Below are positions 33,019 through 40,739 of a stretch of DNA of 64,000 nucleotides, piece after piece. The notes under the pieces are model-generated. The model was given only the letters and a program-made list of their open reading frames with translations, made no database searches and had not been told where the DNA came from. This DNA comes from an uncultured Oscillospiraceae bacterium (lineage in GTDB: Bacteria > Bacillota > Clostridia > Oscillospirales > Oscillospiraceae): contig CAJTSQ010000009.1 in the NCBI GenBank assembly GCA_910578735.1, forward strand, positions 12,484-76,483. The letters are read 5' to 3'. How positions within the stretch are numbered: the first letter of the stretch is position 1; each line of letters begins with the position of its first letter. The translations under genes and the position numbers were made by a program.

Positions 33019-33959
33019 TGGGAACCGTCGCAACCAGAATGGCCTTTGGCCAGGAATTGCTTGAAATTGCAAAAACCAACACAAACTTTGTGGTATGCAA
33101 CGCTGATACCAAGACCTGCGGCCTGGAGAAGTTCGGCAAGCTGTTCCCCGAACGGGAATTTTCCTTCGGCATCGCGGAGCAAAATCTGGTAGGGGCCTCC
33201 GCCGGCCTGGCCGCATGCGGCAACAAGGTCTTCCTGGCCACCTTCGCGGTGTTCGCCTCTATGCGGGCCTGTGAGCAGGTACGTACCTTTGTGTGCTACC
33301 CCAATCTGAATGTCACCGTCATCGGCACCCACGCCGGCCTTCAGGTGGGAGGTGACGGGGCCACCCACGCCGCCATTGAGGATGTGGCTATCATGCGCTC
33401 CTTCCCCAACATGACGGTGGTCCAGCCCGCCGACTCCGTGTCTGCCAGAGCCCTGGCCCACGCCGCCGTGGACTTCACCGGCCCGCTGTATGTCCGCCTG
33501 CACCGCAATCCGGTGGCCGACCTTTACGACCCAACCACCTACAAATTTGAGTGGGGCAAGGCCAACACCGTGGTGGATAACGGCAGGGATATGACCATGA
33601 TTGTCTCCGGCATTCTGCTGAAGAAGGCGGTGGATGCCGCCGCCGCCCTGAAAGAACAGGGCATCAACGTCCGGGTGGTGGATATGGCCACCGTCAAGCC
33701 CCTGGACCGGGATGCTGTCCTCAAGGCGGCACAAGAGACCGGGGCCATTATGACCATCGAGGATCACACCATCTTCGGCGGCCTGGGCAGTGCGGTGTCT
33801 GAGGTGGTGGTACAGAGCTGCCCCGTCCCAATGGAAATCGTGGGCATTCAGGACAAGTTCGGCGAGTCCGGCGACCCGGAGCTGCTCTACCGGGACCACG
33901 GGATGGACACAGAGGCTATCATAGCCAAGGCGAAGGCTTTGGTAGAAAAGAAAATTTGA
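33018..33959 (+). CDS. Transketolase-like C-terminal subunit, cluster pair A
   Basis: 313 residues, partner of the preceding gene. The Pyr domain has EFSFGIAEQNLVGASAGLA with the catalytic Glu, and GTHAGLQVGGDGATHAAIEDVA. The C-terminal domain includes VRVVDMATVKPLD and IEDHTIFGGLGSAVSEV. The start overlaps the upstream stop by 1 nt. Followed 22 bp later by an Asp/Glu-racemase-family gene that is probably in the same operon. Confidence 0.9.
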   Translation: MGTVATRMAFGQELLEIAKTNTNFVVCNADTKTCGLEKFGKLFPEREFSFGIAEQNLVGASAGLAACGNKVFLATFAVFASMRACEQVRTFVCYPNLNVTVIGTHAGLQVGGDGATHAAIEDVAIMRSFPNMTVVQPADSVSARALAHAAVDFTGPLYVRLHRNPVADLYDPTTYKFEWGKANTVVDNGRDMTMIVSGILLKKAVDAAAALKEQGINVRVVDMATVKPLDRDAVLKAAQETGAIMTIEDHTIFGGLGSAVSEVVVQSCPVPMEIVGIQDKFGESGDPELLYRDHGMDTEAIIAKAKALVEKKI

Positions 33960-33981
33960 TTTGTGAAAGGACGTGCTTTGT

Positions 33982-34656
33982 ATGCCCCATGTCTGCATTC
34001 TCCAGACCAGCTTTGCCAAACGGGAGGACACGGTCGCCTTTTTAAAGGAGAAGGTCCCCGGGGTCCGCGTTGAGTTCATCACCGACAGCACCCTGCTCAA
34101 CGACATCCGGGCCAACGGCGGCCCCACCCAGGCGGTCATCGAACGGATGACCCTCTACGCCAAAGCGGCGGAAATCTCCGGCGCCGACCTGATCGTCAAC
34201 TCCTGCTCCACCGTGGGCGAGGTAGCCGACATCTACGAAAAAGAGGTCCACATCCCTGTCATGAAGGTGGACCTGCCCATGGCCCGGGAGGCGGTGTCTC
34301 TGGGGACGAAAATCGCCCTCATCGCCACTGTGGAGACCACCCTCGGCCCCAGCCAGCGTCTCATTGAGAAGATAGGCGCGGAACAGGGCAAAAAGATGGA
34401 GTGCACCCAGTTCCTGCAAAATCCCGCCTGGGACGCCCTCCAGGCCGGCCATCCCGAGGAGCATAACCGCATCCTGATGGAGAGCATCCGGGAGCTGGAC
34501 CGGCAGGGCTACGACGCCATCGTGATGGCCCAGGTGTCCATGCGGGCCCTGCTCCCCGATTTGAAGGACGTAAAAACCCCGCTGCTGTGCAGCTTCTTCT
34601 CTGGCTACAGCGCGATTGCGGACAAGCTCAACGAGATCGCGGCGCAGAAGGGGTAA
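33982..34656 (+). CDS. Asp/Glu racemase-superfamily protein with one of the two usual cysteines
   Basis: 225 residues. The ATG at 33982 (MPHVCILQT) follows GAAAGGA. The first half has the superfamily motif DLIVNSCSTVGE with Cys75. In the second half, where racemases have a Cys in a G-C-T-type motif, this protein reads IVMAQVSMRALLP, so the second Cys appears to be Ser. Single-cysteine members include decarboxylases and isomerases (e.g. arylmalonate decarboxylase), so racemase activity is doubtful. It follows transketolase pair A and probably processes the same substrate or product. Confidence 0.75.
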   Translation: MPHVCILQTSFAKREDTVAFLKEKVPGVRVEFITDSTLLNDIRANGGPTQAVIERMTLYAKAAEISGADLIVNSCSTVGEVADIYEKEVHIPVMKVDLPMAREAVSLGTKIALIATVETTLGPSQRLIEKIGAEQGKKMECTQFLQNPAWDALQAGHPEEHNRILMESIRELDRQGYDAIVMAQVSMRALLPDLKDVKTPLLCSFFSGYSAIADKLNEIAAQKG

Positions 34657-34669
34657 CAGGCCGGCGCCG

Positions 34670-35569
34670 TCAGGGCGAGGGGTCCTTTAACGAGCAGCTT
34701 CTGATAATATGCTCCCTCACCTTCTGCGCCGCCGGAGACAGGGGATGCGCTTTGTGGCGGGTGAAATACACTGTGCGTACAAACTCCTTGTCCTGGTCGG
34801 AGATGGGCAAAACAAAAACTTTATCCGAGTCCATGGCCGGAACCTGGGGCAGAACAGACACCCCGAATCCCAGGCCCACATATTGAAGGGCTGCGTTGCA
34901 CTCCCGTACCTCAAAGACGATGTTGGGGATGACACCGTGCAGAGCAAAAACCTGATCCAGGTTCGTCCGGAGATTGCTTCCCTGTTCCAGCATAATCTGC
35001 GGCTCCCGGGCAAAATCCTGGAAGGAGACGCAGCTGCGGCTGGACAGGGGGTGGCTGGCGGGAACCGTTAAATAGAGCGGCTGCCGCATAATGCCCACGG
35101 ACTCAGCCCACTCCGCCTGGTGGAGGCTGAAGCCCAGGTCCAGCTTTCCCGACTGGAGCTGACTGAGGATGTCATAGGAGCTGCTCTCCACAAATTGAAA
35201 GCGGATATTGGGCGACTCCTCCTCCTGATAGAAGCTCTCCACCAGGGCAGGAATGAAGGAGGCGGAGACACTGTGGAAATACCCCAGCCGTACAATTTGA
35301 GGGGCCTTGCACAGCATGTCCTGAAGGGAATCGGTGCCGTCACGGAGGAGGGCCAGCGCCTTTGAAACATAGGGCAAAAACTGCTGTCCATAGACAGTGA
35401 GCTCCACCCTTCGCTTTTCCTTTTGGAACAGCTTGACGCCCAGCTCCTTCTCCAGCTCGCTGATGGCATAGCTCAGGCTCGGCTGAGAGATGTGCAGTTT
35501 TTCCGAGGTGCGGGTGTAGTGAAGCGTCTGGGCCAGGACGAGAAAATATCTCAGTTGAAGAAGCGTCAT
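34670..35569 (-). CDS. LysR-family transcriptional regulator (second)
   Basis: 299 residues: N-terminal winged helix (LLQLRYFLVLAQTLHYTRTS, QPSLSYAISELEKELGVKLF) and a C-terminal effector domain. Start ATG at 35569 after a GGAGGA. It ends 14 bp from the convergent racemase-like gene and is divergent from the aldehyde dehydrogenase/transketolase B/TRAP operon, which it probably controls. The intergenic region has an ATAGAG-N4-CTCTAT palindrome and a repeated GATAGAGT. The effector may be the TRAP-imported substrate. Confidence 0.9.
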   Translation of the reverse strand: MTLLQLRYFLVLAQTLHYTRTSEKLHISQPSLSYAISELEKELGVKLFQKEKRRVELTVYGQQFLPYVSKALALLRDGTDSLQDMLCKAPQIVRLGYFHSVSASFIPALVESFYQEEESPNIRFQFVESSSYDILSQLQSGKLDLGFSLHQAEWAESVGIMRQPLYLTVPASHPLSSRSCVSFQDFAREPQIMLEQGSNLRTNLDQVFALHGVIPNIVFEVRECNAALQYVGLGFGVSVLPQVPAMDSDKVFVLPISDQDKEFVRTVYFTRHKAHPLSPAAQKVREHIIRSCSLKDPSP

Positions 35570-35675
35570 AGCTGTCCTCCTTTCTTCCGCCTTTTAGCAT
35601 ATTACTAGAAAAAAAGAATGTCAAGGCAGTTTTCCGGTTGAGAAACTGACAGCGCGGAGAAATCAGCCGGAAAAC

Positions 35676-35743
35676 GATAGAGTTTTCTCTATGAAATTAA
35701 TTCATAACAAGTATTAGACGTATTTTGTGGAAAGTGATAGAGT
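35676..35743. promoter_or_regulatory. Putative LysR operator region ahead of the catabolic operon
   Basis: A palindrome ATAGAG-TTTT-CTCTAT (35677-35692) and a second GATAGAGT (35736-35743) 60 bp after the first. Two half-related sites of this spacing suit a LysR regulator with a recognition and an activation site. The second overlaps the likely -10 area. Confidence 0.5.
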
Positions 35744-35800
35744 AAGATCGTAAATTAAATCGCCTTTTGGCAAAAATACGACTAAGGAGTGCTATTGATT

Positions 35801-37237
35801 ATGGCTAGAGAAGTTACTGCGGAACAGATCACAATGCTGGAGGAACTGGTGGCCAAGGCCCGCAAGGCGGCGGCTGTGATCGAGACCTACGACCAGGCCA
35901 GGGTGGACCATCTGTGCCAAGCTGTTGCGGCCTCCCTCTACGACCTGAAGGTGTGGGCGCAGCTCAGTGACGAGGCGGTGGATGAGACCGGCCTGGGCGA
36001 CAAGGTGACTAAGCGGAACAAGCGCAATAAGCTGAAGCTGATCCTCCGGGACTGCCTGCGGACCAAGAGCGTAGGCGCCATCGAGGAGATTCCGGAGAAG
36101 GGCCTGGTCAAGTACGCCAAGCCGGTGGGCGTGATCGCTTCCCTGGTCCCCACCACTAACCCCTGTTTGACCCCTGCCGGCCAGATTATCTATGCCATCA
36201 AGGCCCGTGACGTCATTATTTGCAGTCCCCATCCCAGAGCCAAGAATGTGACCAATAAGTGCATCGACATCATCCGAGCGACCCTGGTCCGTGAGGGCGC
36301 CCCTGCCGACATTATCCAGGGCATTCAGGAGCCCTCCATCGCCCTGACCCAGGAGCTGATGAAACGCTGCGATCTGGTCATTGCCACCGGCGGCCGGCCT
36401 ATGGTCAAATCCGCCTACTCCTCCGGCACCCCCGCCTACGGCTCAGGCGCGGGCAACGCCACTGTCATCATCGATGACACCGCCGACACCCCGGAGCGCC
36501 AGCGGGAGGCGGCCCAGAACACCCGGATTTCCAAAACCTCCGACTTCGGCTCCGGCTGCTCCTGCGACGGCAATCTGGTTATCCACGCCTCTGTCTACGG
36601 CCAGATGGTGGAGGCCCTGAAGGCCGAGGGCGGCTACCTGGCCAGCGCGGAGGAGGCCGAGCTGCTCAAGGGCGTGATGTGGGACGAGATGGGACACCGC
36701 CTGCCCAGCACCGTGGCTATCAGCCCCCAGAAGCTGGCCGAGGCCGCCGGCTTCCAGATTCCCGCTGACCGCAAGTTCATCATGGTCACCGGCGGCGGCC
36801 TGGATCAGATCGGCAAAGAGCACTTCTTCTCCTCGGAGAAGCTGACCACACTGCTGGCCCTGTTCAAGTATGAGGGCGAGTTTGAGAACGCGCTGGACAT
36901 GATGCGCGCCATCTTTGAGGTGGGCGGCAAGGGCCACTCCTGCGGCATCTACTCCTGGAACGACGACCACATCGACCGGCTGGGCAAGGCCGCGCCCGTC
37001 TCCCGCATCATGGTGCGCCAGCCCAATAACAAGGGCAACGCCGGCTCCGCCACCAACGGGATGCCCCCCACGTCCTCTATGGGATGCGGCACCTGGGGCG
37101 GCAACATCGTGTCGGAGAACATCGCCCTGAAGCACTACATGAATACAACCTGGGTAGCCCGGCCCATCCCCGAGGATATGCCCTCCCTTCAGGAGCTGTT
37201 CGGCCAGTTCTATCAGGACGGCATGGACCAGGAGTAA
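35801..37237 (+). CDS. CoA-acylating-type aldehyde dehydrogenase
   Basis: 478 residues of the aldehyde dehydrogenase superfamily. The ATG at 35801 (MAREVTAEQ) follows AAGGAG. It has VGVIASLVPTTNP near residue 109, CDLVIATGGRPMVKSAYSSG near 190 and a probable nucleophile Cys253 in SDFGSGCSCDGN. The lack of the ELGGK general-base motif points to an acylating enzyme that makes acyl-CoA from an aldehyde, as in MhpF, EutE or sulfoacetaldehyde dehydrogenases. First gene of the operon with transketolase pair B, so it probably uses the aldehyde made there. Aldehyde identity unknown. Confidence 0.8.
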   Translation: MAREVTAEQITMLEELVAKARKAAAVIETYDQARVDHLCQAVAASLYDLKVWAQLSDEAVDETGLGDKVTKRNKRNKLKLILRDCLRTKSVGAIEEIPEKGLVKYAKPVGVIASLVPTTNPCLTPAGQIIYAIKARDVIICSPHPRAKNVTNKCIDIIRATLVREGAPADIIQGIQEPSIALTQELMKRCDLVIATGGRPMVKSAYSSGTPAYGSGAGNATVIIDDTADTPERQREAAQNTRISKTSDFGSGCSCDGNLVIHASVYGQMVEALKAEGGYLASAEEAELLKGVMWDEMGHRLPSTVAISPQKLAEAAGFQIPADRKFIMVTGGGLDQIGKEHFFSSEKLTTLLALFKYEGEFENALDMMRAIFEVGGKGHSCGIYSWNDDHIDRLGKAAPVSRIMVRQPNNKGNAGSATNGMPPTSSMGCGTWGGNIVSENIALKHYMNTTWVARPIPEDMPSLQELFGQFYQDGMDQE

Positions 37238-37275
37238 CCAGGCGCCTATGACTTAACAAGGAAAGGAGTTTCGCA

Positions 37276-38091
37276 ATGCGGCACAGTATACAGGAGCTGA
37301 CCGACCTGGCCAAGGAGGCGCGGCGCATCACCATGCGGATGATCGCCGGCATCGGCAAGGGCCACGTAGGCGGCGCGTTGGACATTGTGGACATACTCAC
37401 CGTCCTCTACTATGAGGAGATGAACGTAGACCCCAGCAACCCTCAGATGAAGGGCCGGGACCGGTTTGTGCTCTCCAAGGGCCACGGCGGCCCGGGGCTC
37501 TACTCCATCCTGGCCATGAAGGGCTACTTTGACAAGAAGGAGATCGACACCCTGAACAAGCCAGGCACCATCCTGCCCAGCCACTGCGACCGTCTGCTGA
37601 CCCCGGGGGTGGATATGACCGCCGGTTCCCTGGGACAGGGGCTGTCCGCAGCTGTGGGCATGGCCCTGGCCGACCGGATCGACCAGAACGGTGCCCGGGT
37701 CTACTGCATCATCGGCGACGGCGAGAGCCAGGAGGGACAAATCTGGGAGGCCGGCATGTTCGCCGCCCAGCAGAAGCTGGGTTCGCTGACCTGCTTCCTG
37801 GATCTCAACGGACAGCAGATCGATGCCCCGGTGGACGAGGTGAACTCCATGAGAAACCCGGCCGCCAAGTGGAGCGCCTTCGGCTGGAATGTGCAGGAGA
37901 TCGACGGACACGATATACAGGCCATTTACGACGCGGTGGAGAAGGCCAAGACCTGCACCGATCAGCCCAACATGATTGTGTGCCGCACAGTCAAGGGCAA
38001 GGGATGGAAGAAGATCGAGGGCCTGACCAAGTCCCACAGCCTGCCTGTCACGGCGGAGGACCTGGAAGACGCGCTGCGCGATCTGCAGTAG
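37276..38091 (+). CDS. Transketolase-like N-terminal subunit, cluster pair B
   Basis: 271 residues. PP-domain motifs: IGKGHVGGALDIVDILTVLY, where the usual GHPGG is GHVGG, then SKGHGGPGLYSIL, and the metal site IIGDGESQEGQIWEA with DLNGQQID. GAAAGGAG precedes the ATG. The Pro-to-Val change beside the diphosphate-site His, together with the shortened N-terminus, marks it as divergent from the housekeeping copy. Partner gene follows after 21 bp. Part of the operon aldehyde dehydrogenase-transketolase B-TRAP-lyase. Confidence 0.88.
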   Translation: MRHSIQELTDLAKEARRITMRMIAGIGKGHVGGALDIVDILTVLYYEEMNVDPSNPQMKGRDRFVLSKGHGGPGLYSILAMKGYFDKKEIDTLNKPGTILPSHCDRLLTPGVDMTAGSLGQGLSAAVGMALADRIDQNGARVYCIIGDGESQEGQIWEAGMFAAQQKLGSLTCFLDLNGQQIDAPVDEVNSMRNPAAKWSAFGWNVQEIDGHDIQAIYDAVEKAKTCTDQPNMIVCRTVKGKGWKKIEGLTKSHSLPVTAEDLEDALRDLQ

Positions 38092-38112
38092 ACACAGTTG
38101 GGAGGTGAAATG

Positions 38113-39042
38113 ATGGAAAACAAGCAAGAAATGAGAAAGGTGTTCTGCGAGACCCTGGTGGAGCTGGCCAAAACAGACAGCCGTATCTGTATCATTAACT
38201 CCGACTCCCGGAATATCTCTGGCACCCTCCCCTTTGAACAGGCCTACCCGGAGCGCTCCTTCAACGTGGGCATCGCAGAGGCCAATATGGTGGGGGTGGC
38301 CGCCGGCCTTGCGGTGAGCGGAAAGAAGCCTGTCTGCCACGCCTTCGGCCCCTTCATGAGCCGCCGGGTACTGGATCAGGCCACCATCTCGCTGGCCTAC
38401 AGCGGACTGAATGCCATCCTGGTAGGCATGTCCCCCGGCTTTGTCACCGAAATCAACGGCGGAACCCATCAGGGCTATGAGGACATCGCGGCCATGCGGG
38501 GCGTGGCCAACATGACCATCGTGGAGCCCTATGACGGCGTGCAGCTGCGGCAGATGATCCCCGCCCTGCTGGAGCTGGACGGCCCCTCCTACATCCGATA
38601 TGACCGGGTGGTCACGCCCGACTGCTATGGGCCTGACTACCAGTATCAGCTGGGCAAGGCGGATGTGCTCCGGGAGGGGAAGGACATCACCCTCATCTCC
38701 TCTGGCGTTCTGCTCACCCAGTGCCTGGAGGCAGCGGAGGTCCTGAAGGAGAAGGGCGTTGAGGCCCGGGTGCTGAACATGCACACCATCAAGCCGGTGG
38801 ATCGGGAGGCGGTAGAAAAGGCTGCCCGGGAGACTGGCCGCATCGTAACGGTGGAAAACCATAATATCATTGGCGGCCTGGGCAGCGCGGTGGCCGAGGC
38901 TGTAGTGGAGACCTGCCCTGTACCCATGCGCCGTGTGGGGATTCAGGACCGCTTTGGCGAGGTGGGCGACCGGGCCTACCTGCGCAAGTGCCTGCATATC
39001 GACACACCTGATATTGTAGCGGCCGCCTGCGAGCTGCTTTGA
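38113..39042 (+). CDS. Transketolase-like C-terminal subunit, cluster pair B
   Basis: About 310 residues. Two adjacent ATGs (38110, 38113) follow GGAGGT; 38113 has the better 6-nt spacing. The Pyr domain has SFNVGIAEANMVGVAAGLA with the catalytic Glu. Where housekeeping enzymes have the THGG or THAG loop with a phosphate-handling set, this one reads GMSPGFVTEINGGTHQGYED, so substrate recognition may differ. The C-terminal domain has NMHTIKPVDREAV and VENHNIIGGLGSAVAE. Directly upstream of a TRAP transporter. Confidence 0.88.
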   Translation: MENKQEMRKVFCETLVELAKTDSRICIINSDSRNISGTLPFEQAYPERSFNVGIAEANMVGVAAGLAVSGKKPVCHAFGPFMSRRVLDQATISLAYSGLNAILVGMSPGFVTEINGGTHQGYEDIAAMRGVANMTIVEPYDGVQLRQMIPALLELDGPSYIRYDRVVTPDCYGPDYQYQLGKADVLREGKDITLISSGVLLTQCLEAAEVLKEKGVEARVLNMHTIKPVDREAVEKAARETGRIVTVENHNIIGGLGSAVAEAVVETCPVPMRRVGIQDRFGEVGDRAYLRKCLHIDTPDIVAAACELL

Positions 39043-39063
39043 CCAGTTGAAAGGAGAATGATT

Positions 39064-40122
39064 ATGAAAAAGATAATGAGCGCCATCCTGGCCGCAGCCA
39101 TGCTGCTCGCCTTAGCTTCCTGCGGCGGGAACAATCCCGCGTCCAGCAGCGGAAATGACAGTGCCAACAAGTCCGGGACCTCCGACCCCTCCACCGGGGC
39201 CCGGGAGACCTACCTGACCTTTAAGGCCGGCACCAGCTACAACCCCGGCACCGCCTTCTACTCCGGCCTGGAGGAGTTTGAGCGGCTGGTGGAGGAGAAC
39301 ACCCAGGGCGCCGTTCAGGTGGAGATCTTCGGCGGCGAAGCGCTGGGCTCCGAGGGCGAGATGGCCGAGGGCGTGGCTATGGGCACCGTGGACGCCTGCC
39401 TGATTGGCTCCAGCTCGATATCCAAGCTGGACTCCAACTTTACCGTGTTCAGCCTGCCTTACCTGTTTATTGACAACGACCATGTGGATGCCGTCTTTGC
39501 TGGCGAGCCGGGCCAGCTGTTCCGTGACAGCATCTGGAGCAACAACCACGTGATGATGCTGGACTACTGGGATTCCGGCTTCCGTCACTACTCCACCAAC
39601 AAGTGTGAGATCAACAGCCCCGAGGACATGAAGGGCCAGCTGATCCGTATCCCTGATAATCCCATCCAGGCCGCCACCGCCGCCGCGCTGGGCGCCTCCA
39701 CCTCTACCCTTGGCTTTAAGGAAGTCTATCTGGCCTGCTCCAACGGCACCGTGGACGGCCAGGAGGGCCCTGTGTTCGCCTTTGTGGACAACAACTTTGA
39801 CGAGGTCCAAAAGTACATGGTGCTGGACGGCCACATCTACGCGGTCATGGGCCTGATGATGAACGGCAATGTCTGGGAGAAGCTGACAGAAGCAGACCAG
39901 CAGATCGTGATGCAGGCCGCCAAGGACGCCGGCGTGGTGGAGAAGACCGCTATCCGGAGCAGCGAGGCCGCCCAGGTCGCCGAGCTGAAGGAGAAGGGCA
40001 CCATCATCAATGAGAACCCCGACAAGGAGGCCTGGCGTGCCGCAACCGCCAGCGTCTATGACCAGTTTGCTGACACCTACGGCGCCGACCTGATTAATCA
40101 GATCAAGGATTATCCCTATTAA
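39064..40122 (+). CDS. TRAP transporter substrate-binding lipoprotein, DctP family
   Basis: 352 residues. A lipoprotein signal peptide (MKKIMSAILAAAMLLALASC) is cleaved before the lipobox Cys, so the protein is tethered outside the membrane. A Ser/Asn-rich linker precedes a DctP fold: GGEALGSEGEMAEGVAMGTVD, LPYLFIDNDHVDAVF, LRIP-like LIRIPDNPIQAA with the conserved Arg that binds a carboxylate, and YLACSNGTVDGQEGPVFAF. The ATG at 39064 follows AAAGGAG. The carboxylate-binding Arg suggests an acidic substrate. Confidence 0.92.
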   Translation: MKKIMSAILAAAMLLALASCGGNNPASSSGNDSANKSGTSDPSTGARETYLTFKAGTSYNPGTAFYSGLEEFERLVEENTQGAVQVEIFGGEALGSEGEMAEGVAMGTVDACLIGSSSISKLDSNFTVFSLPYLFIDNDHVDAVFAGEPGQLFRDSIWSNNHVMMLDYWDSGFRHYSTNKCEINSPEDMKGQLIRIPDNPIQAATAAALGASTSTLGFKEVYLACSNGTVDGQEGPVFAFVDNNFDEVQKYMVLDGHIYAVMGLMMNGNVWEKLTEADQQIVMQAAKDAGVVEKTAIRSSEAAQVAELKEKGTIINENPDKEAWRAATASVYDQFADTYGADLINQIKDYPY

Positions 40123-40142
40123 CGCATCCTCCTTTCACTTCA

Positions 40143-40182
40143 GGCCGCAGGGCTTTCATCTCAAATGCAAAGCCCTGCGGCC
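40143..40182 (+). promoter_or_regulatory. Intercistronic hairpin between DctP and DctQ genes
   Basis: GGCCGCAGGGCTTT pairs perfectly with AAAGCCCTGCGGCC across a 12-nt loop, with no T tract. It probably protects the upstream binding-protein mRNA so that DctP is made in excess over the membrane subunits. Confidence 0.7.
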
Positions 40183-40229
40183 CGAACTACTGATTTAACA
40201 GCATAGAAAAAACAGAAAGGAGCGCTTCT

Positions 40230-40739
40230 ATGCATTCCCTCAATCGAATTCTGCAAAAAATATCCTATGGGATTTACAAGGTCTTTTTCGTCTTTGCCAC
40301 CGTGACCTTTGCGGCCCTGCTCACCATGCTCCTGGCCAACGTGTTCTCCCGGAACTTTTTAACCGGCAGCATCACCGAGGTGGAGGAGTTCAGCAAGTTT
40401 GTCTTCACCTGGATGATGTTTATGGGGATCTCTATCGGCGTCTATCATAAAAAGCATCTGGGTGTGGAATTTGTGGTGGAGAAATATCCTCAAAAGGTAA
40501 GGCGGGCCTTTGTTTTGATTAGCGATATTCTTACCATGGTCCTGTTTCTGGTTCTGACCGTCTATGGATTCAAATACTCATTCAGCACAATGAAGATGTA
40601 CTCCCCCATTCTGCACATCTCCTACGGAATGGTCTACCTCTGCATCCCTCTGTGCGGCATTTTCAGCCTGTTTTACTGCGTCGCCCGGATTGTGGACGAC
40701 TTCTGCCAGGCGGCAGAGAAAGGAGGGGATAAGACATGA
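40230..40739 (+). CDS. TRAP transporter small membrane subunit, DctQ family
   Basis: 169 residues with four membrane helices: about 18-40, 50-72 (with FTWMMFMGISIGVYHKKHLGVEFV between), 90-112 and 130-152. The motif KHLGVEF after the second helix is typical of DctQ. AAAGGAG precedes the ATG at 40230. Its stop overlaps the DctM start (ATGA). Confidence 0.9.
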   Translation: MHSLNRILQKISYGIYKVFFVFATVTFAALLTMLLANVFSRNFLTGSITEVEEFSKFVFTWMMFMGISIGVYHKKHLGVEFVVEKYPQKVRRAFVLISDILTMVLFLVLTVYGFKYSFSTMKMYSPILHISYGMVYLCIPLCGIFSLFYCVARIVDDFCQAAEKGGDKT

